From NCBI GenBank assembly GCA_041739875.1, contig JBGSNA010000226.1, forward strand, positions 1 to 64,000: a DNA stretch of 64,000 bases, given 5' to 3'. Positions within the stretch are counted from its first letter, which is position 1, and the number at the start of each line of letters is the position of its first letter. The position numbers were made by a program, and so were the translations under genes. The notes beneath the pieces are model-generated. The model searched no databases and was not told the DNA's origin. It saw nothing but the letters and a program-made list of their open reading frames with translations. The stretch comes from JBBSJZ01 sp041739875 (GTDB taxonomy: Bacteria > Planctomycetota > Planctomycetia > Pirellulales > Pirellulaceae). This document shows, one piece after another, positions 61,251 through 64,000 of this stretch.

Positions 61251-62141
61251 CATTTGCAACTTTGCCGCCATCAGTGTATTGCTCAGAAGCATCGCAATCG
61301 TGAGTGGGCCGACACCGCCGGGAACCGGTGTGATCGCCGATGCGACTTCCGCGACTTCATCGAACTTGACGTCGCCAACGAGTTTGTCGCCGACGCGGTT
61401 GATACCCACATCAATGACGACTGCGCCGCTTTGAATCATGTCGGCAGTAATCATTTCTGGCGCACCGACCGCCGCAATGACACAGTCCGCGCTTCGCAGA
61501 ACACTCGCGAGGTCTTTCGTACGACTGTGAGCGAGCGTGACGGTGGCGTTTGCCACATCCGCTCCGCAGGAGCCATCTTTCTGGGCCAGCATCATCGCCA
61601 TCGGCTTACCAACAATATCGCTGCGTCCAACCACCACGACATGTTTGCCGGCGACACTAATGGAATAACGCGACAACAGCTGGACGACGCCATGAGGCGT
61701 ACATGGCAAAAATCGCGGTCGTCCCTGCATCAGCAAACCGACGTTCACAGGGGAAAAACAATCGACGTCTTTGAGCGGATCCACTGCGTCGAGGACCGCA
61801 CGCTCGTCGAAACCCAATCCGCCGTTGCCAGCTCTGGGCAGGGGCAATTGGACGAGAATCCCGTTAATCAACGGGTCTGAATTGAGCCTAGAAATCAAAT
61901 CGAGCAACTCCGTTTCGCTCGAATCTGCCGCCAACCGGTGCATTTGGCTGCCTAAACCAGCCTTTTCACAGGCTCGCTCTTTATTTCGCACATAAACTTG
62001 GCTCGCGGGATCCTCGCCTACAAGGATGGCGGCAAGTGTGGGTTTCTGCCCGCCTCCAGCGACGAATTCTTCGACACCAAGGGCCACTTCATCGCGAATT
62101 TCAGCGGCAATTCGTTTGCCGTCCAGCAGCTTGGCAGTCAT
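61239..62141 (-). CDS. folD: Methylenetetrahydrofolate dehydrogenase/cyclohydrolase
   Basis: This 300-residue FolD has catalytic and substrate motifs YVRNKERACEKAGL (including the Lys of YxxxK), GILVQLPLPR, DVDCFSPVNVGLL, PCTPHGVVQLL and the NADP loop VVVGRSDIVGKPMAMML. It interconverts 5,10-methylene- and 10-formyl-tetrahydrofolate. The length is close to the usual 285. The start is clear from the conserved MTAKLLDGKRIAAEIRDE. It is a single leftward gene. Confidence 0.97.
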   Translation of the reverse strand: MTAKLLDGKRIAAEIRDEVALGVEEFVAGGGQKPTLAAILVGEDPASQVYVRNKERACEKAGLGSQMHRLAADSSETELLDLISRLNSDPLINGILVQLPLPRAGNGGLGFDERAVLDAVDPLKDVDCFSPVNVGLLMQGRPRFLPCTPHGVVQLLSRYSISVAGKHVVVVGRSDIVGKPMAMMLAQKDGSCGADVANATVTLAHSRTKDLASVLRSADCVIAAVGAPEMITADMIQSGAVVIDVGINRVGDKLVGDVKFDEVAEVASAITPVPGGVGPLTIAMLLSNTLMAAKLQMKGD

Positions 62142-62241
62142 GGATGCTCCAACGTGAAGACTGTAAAAAGGAAACGCTCGCTATGCAGGTTCACCATAGT
62201 GACAATTCGCACGGACCGTTATAGTTCACCAGATTGGCCGG

Positions 62242-62303
62242 TTGAACTCGCGCGGCGGTCCGCCACTTGGACGGTTCGTTCAGCGGGTTCAGGGCGAGTT
62301 CAA
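62242..62303. promoter_or_regulatory. Inverted repeat in the folD/sulfite reductase spacer
   Basis: TTGAACTCGC at 62242-62251 and GCGAGTTCAA at 62294-62303 are exact inverted repeats, and CGAACTCGCC recurs at 62360. They lie 110-170 bases upstream of the sulfite reductase ATG and could be operator half-sites. Confidence 0.4.
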
Positions 62304-62411
62304 ACAGGCTCGCTGGCGGAAAACCTAACGCACGCCAACGATTGAGCGAATCCGTCTAAGCGAACTCGCCCACAACTTACTACCAGAAAATCACACAGGA
62401 TTCAGGTCCGG

Positions 62412-64000
62412 ATGTCTACTGATACGCCAAAACTTAGCGCGAACGAAACGCTCAAAGAAAACAGCAACTACCTCTTGGGTACGATCGACGTCGAGCTGGC
62501 GGAGCCAACCGACCATTTCAACAAAGACAATATCCAGCTGCTGAAGTTCCACGGAACTTACGAGCAAGACGACCGCGACGCACGCGGAAGTGCAAAAAAA
62601 GAAGGTGGCGGGAAAGCCTACTCGATGATGGTCCGCAACCGCATCCCCGGCGGACGGATGACAAGCGATCAATTGCTCGCTGAACTCGACTTGTGCGACA
62701 CGTTGGGGAACTCGACGCTCAAGATCACTACGCGTCAAACGCTCCAGCTCCACGGGATTCTCAAAGGTAATCTGCGTGCAACGATCAAACGCATCAACGA
62801 TATCCATTTGTCGACGCTCGCGGCATGTGGTGACGTGAATCGAAACATCATGTGCTGTCCCGCCAAACGAGTCGGGCCGATTTACGAAGAGCTGCATCGG
62901 CTCACCGACGAGCTGACCGAAGAACTCGCGCCCAAGACACCGGCCTACCATGAACTGTGGGTGACGGATCTGGAATCGGGCGAGAAAACGCTCGAAGGCG
63001 GAGCTGTTGTTGAACCACTCTATGGCCCGCGTTATCTACCTCGTAAGTTCAAGATCGGTATCGCGCTCGCCGAAGACAACTGCGTTGATATCTATACGCA
63101 AGACATCGGCTTTCTCGCCGTCGTACGCGAAGGCAAGATCATCGGCTACAACGTGCTTGTCGGCGGTGGTATGGGAACGACGCCAAGCGCCGAGAAGTGC
63201 TTCCCCGCGCTTGGCAAACGGATGGCATTCTGTAAACCCGAACAAGCGGTCGATGTTGCCAAAGCTATTTTGAAAGTCCAACGCGATTACGGAAATCGTG
63301 AAGACCGCAAGGTCGCGAGAATGAAATACCTTGTGGTCAAGCTCGGTATCACGAAGTTCCGCCGCAGCGTCGAAGAGTACTACGGCGCGATGCTCAAGGA
63401 TTGTACCGAAGACGACGTCACCGGCTTCGATGACCACATGGGCTGGCAAGAACAAGGCGACGGCTTGTGGTCGTATGGCTTGAATATTGAAAACGGTCGA
63501 CTTTACGACAACGAAAATCACCAGCTCAAAGCTGCGTTGCGAGCCGTTTGCAACGAACTCAAACCAGAGATTCGCTTGACCGGCCACCAGAGCATCATCT
63601 TCGCGAACATTCAACCCGAAAATCGAGACCGGCTGATCGAAATCGTCAAAGCGAACAACACACCGACGACTGAGGAAACAAGCACCGTACGTCGCTGGTC
63701 GATTGCCTGTGTCGCGCTCCCCACGTGCGGTTTGGCCGTTACCGAAAGCGAACGGTACTTGCCTTCGCTGATCGATACGCTCGAAGCGCCTCTAGCGAAA
63801 CTAGGTTTGGACAACGAGAAGTTCATTATCCGGATGACAGGATGCCCCAACGGTTGCGCGCGGCCGTACAATGCGGAGATCGCAATGGTCGGAAAGACGA
63901 AGGGCAAATACACCCTCTTCGTCGGTGGTGCATTTCTGGGCAACCGGTTGGCGTACATCTACAAAGACTTGGTGCCTGCCGAGACGTTGACTGACGAACT
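62412..64000 (+). CDS. sir: Ferredoxin-type sulfite/nitrite reductase, cut by the right edge
   Basis: The first 529 residues of a sirohaem reductase are present. The substrate/sirohaem region is KITTRQTLQLHGILKGNLR, and AACGDVNRNIMCCPAK follows. The [4Fe-4S]-sirohaem cysteines are present as two pairs: C-x5-C in CVALPTC and C-x3-C in MTGCPNGCARP. The length is consistent with single-chain ferredoxin-dependent sulfite reductases of the Sir/NirA group. It should supply sulfide for cysteine made from sulfite produced by CysH. AGGT lies before the ATG. The stop lies beyond the window. Confidence 0.92.
   Translation, partial: MSTDTPKLSANETLKENSNYLLGTIDVELAEPTDHFNKDNIQLLKFHGTYEQDDRDARGSAKKEGGGKAYSMMVRNRIPGGRMTSDQLLAELDLCDTLGNSTLKITTRQTLQLHGILKGNLRATIKRINDIHLSTLAACGDVNRNIMCCPAKRVGPIYEELHRLTDELTEELAPKTPAYHELWVTDLESGEKTLEGGAVVEPLYGPRYLPRKFKIGIALAEDNCVDIYTQDIGFLAVVREGKIIGYNVLVGGGMGTTPSAEKCFPALGKRMAFCKPEQAVDVAKAILKVQRDYGNREDRKVARMKYLVVKLGITKFRRSVEEYYGAMLKDCTEDDVTGFDDHMGWQEQGDGLWSYGLNIENGRLYDNENHQLKAALRAVCNELKPEIRLTGHQSIIFANIQPENRDRLIEIVKANNTPTTEETSTVRRWSIACVALPTCGLAVTESERYLPSLIDTLEAPLAKLGLDNEKFIIRMTGCPNGCARPYNAEIAMVGKTKGKYTLFVGGAFLGNRLAYIYKDLVPAETLTDE

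Noticed and set aside
62391..62951. 186-residue minus-strand frame opposite the sulfite reductase
   Set aside because: It is antisense to a strongly conserved gene with intact cysteine motifs.
1..64000. Insertion sequences, prophage, tRNA or rRNA genes
   Set aside because: No transposase, integrase, phage protein, tRNA cloverleaf or rRNA segment was recognised by reading.

Overview
The window looks like a chromosomal segment of a planctomycete of the Pirellulaceae (Rhodopirellula-like). The grounds are mid-GC DNA, two large MoxR/DUF58/BatA/VWA gene arrays, a fused ccoN-ccoO cytochrome oxidase gene, an anti-sigma protein carrying a planctomycete pseudopilin-type DGHV motif, many secreted or lipid-anchored proteins of unknown function, and loosely packed operons. 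This assignment is inferred from gene content alone. I saw no tRNA, rRNA, CRISPR array, transposase or phage gene.

Layout. 1-7296 (minus): first MoxR array (moxR, DUF58, BatA-like, VWA, start of a further gene off the left edge). 7549-8763 (plus): long adenylate-kinase-like protein. 8842-9861 (minus): DUF368 lipid-carrier transporter. 10389-10991 (plus): lexA with candidate operators. 11033-16304 (minus): UvrB/C-motif protein, two histidine kinases and one NtrC-type regulator. 16506-20412 (minus): arfB, then a cbb3-type oxidase operon ccoNO-ccoQ-ccoP. 21005-22099 (minus): secreted protein. 22484-37159 (plus): second MoxR array, eight genes with mostly overlapping start and stop codons, from a TPR gluzincin peptidase to a caspase-like protein that has lost its cysteine. 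37217-38908 (minus): NCS2-like permease. 39273-41223 (plus): ECF sigma factor and membrane anti-sigma fusion. 41519-44931 (plus): RimB-like and RimK-like pair, then a flippase. 44999-46955 (plus): AcpH-like protein, ketose 3-epimerase, small receiver-like protein. 47091-48311 (minus): secreted repeat protein. 48589-49901 (plus): APS reductase and Rrf2 regulator. 49906-57104 (minus): RND pump and adaptor, a lipoprotein, and a FlgI-like/HEAT lipoprotein. 57137-57277 (plus): 46-residue zinc-ribbon-like protein. 57484-60378 (minus): M16 peptidase, MazG-like, FG-GAP protein. 60720-61235 (plus) MaoC-like; 61239-62141 (minus) folD; 62412 to the right edge (plus) sulfite reductase.

The points I consider most worth attention are these. 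(1) The CcoN domain of the oxidase has Glu235 where the family has a copper-B histidine ligand, while every other metal ligand I checked is present. (2) Two diverged MoxR/VWA arrays lie 15 kb apart; one VWA protein has a membrane hairpin inserted in its VWA domain, and the other array ends in a pseudo-caspase. (3) Short tandem duplications of 12-22 bp recur at about a dozen intergenic sites, several spanning a stop or start codon. (4) Several unusual fusions occur: RimK with a TrkA-C-like domain, FlgI with HEAT repeats, and an anti-sigma protein with a pseudopilin-like domain. (5) An orphan leftward intrinsic terminator and nested inverted repeats lie upstream of lexA.

Sulfur assimilation is represented at two separate places (cysH with an Rrf2 regulator; sulfite reductase at the right edge).
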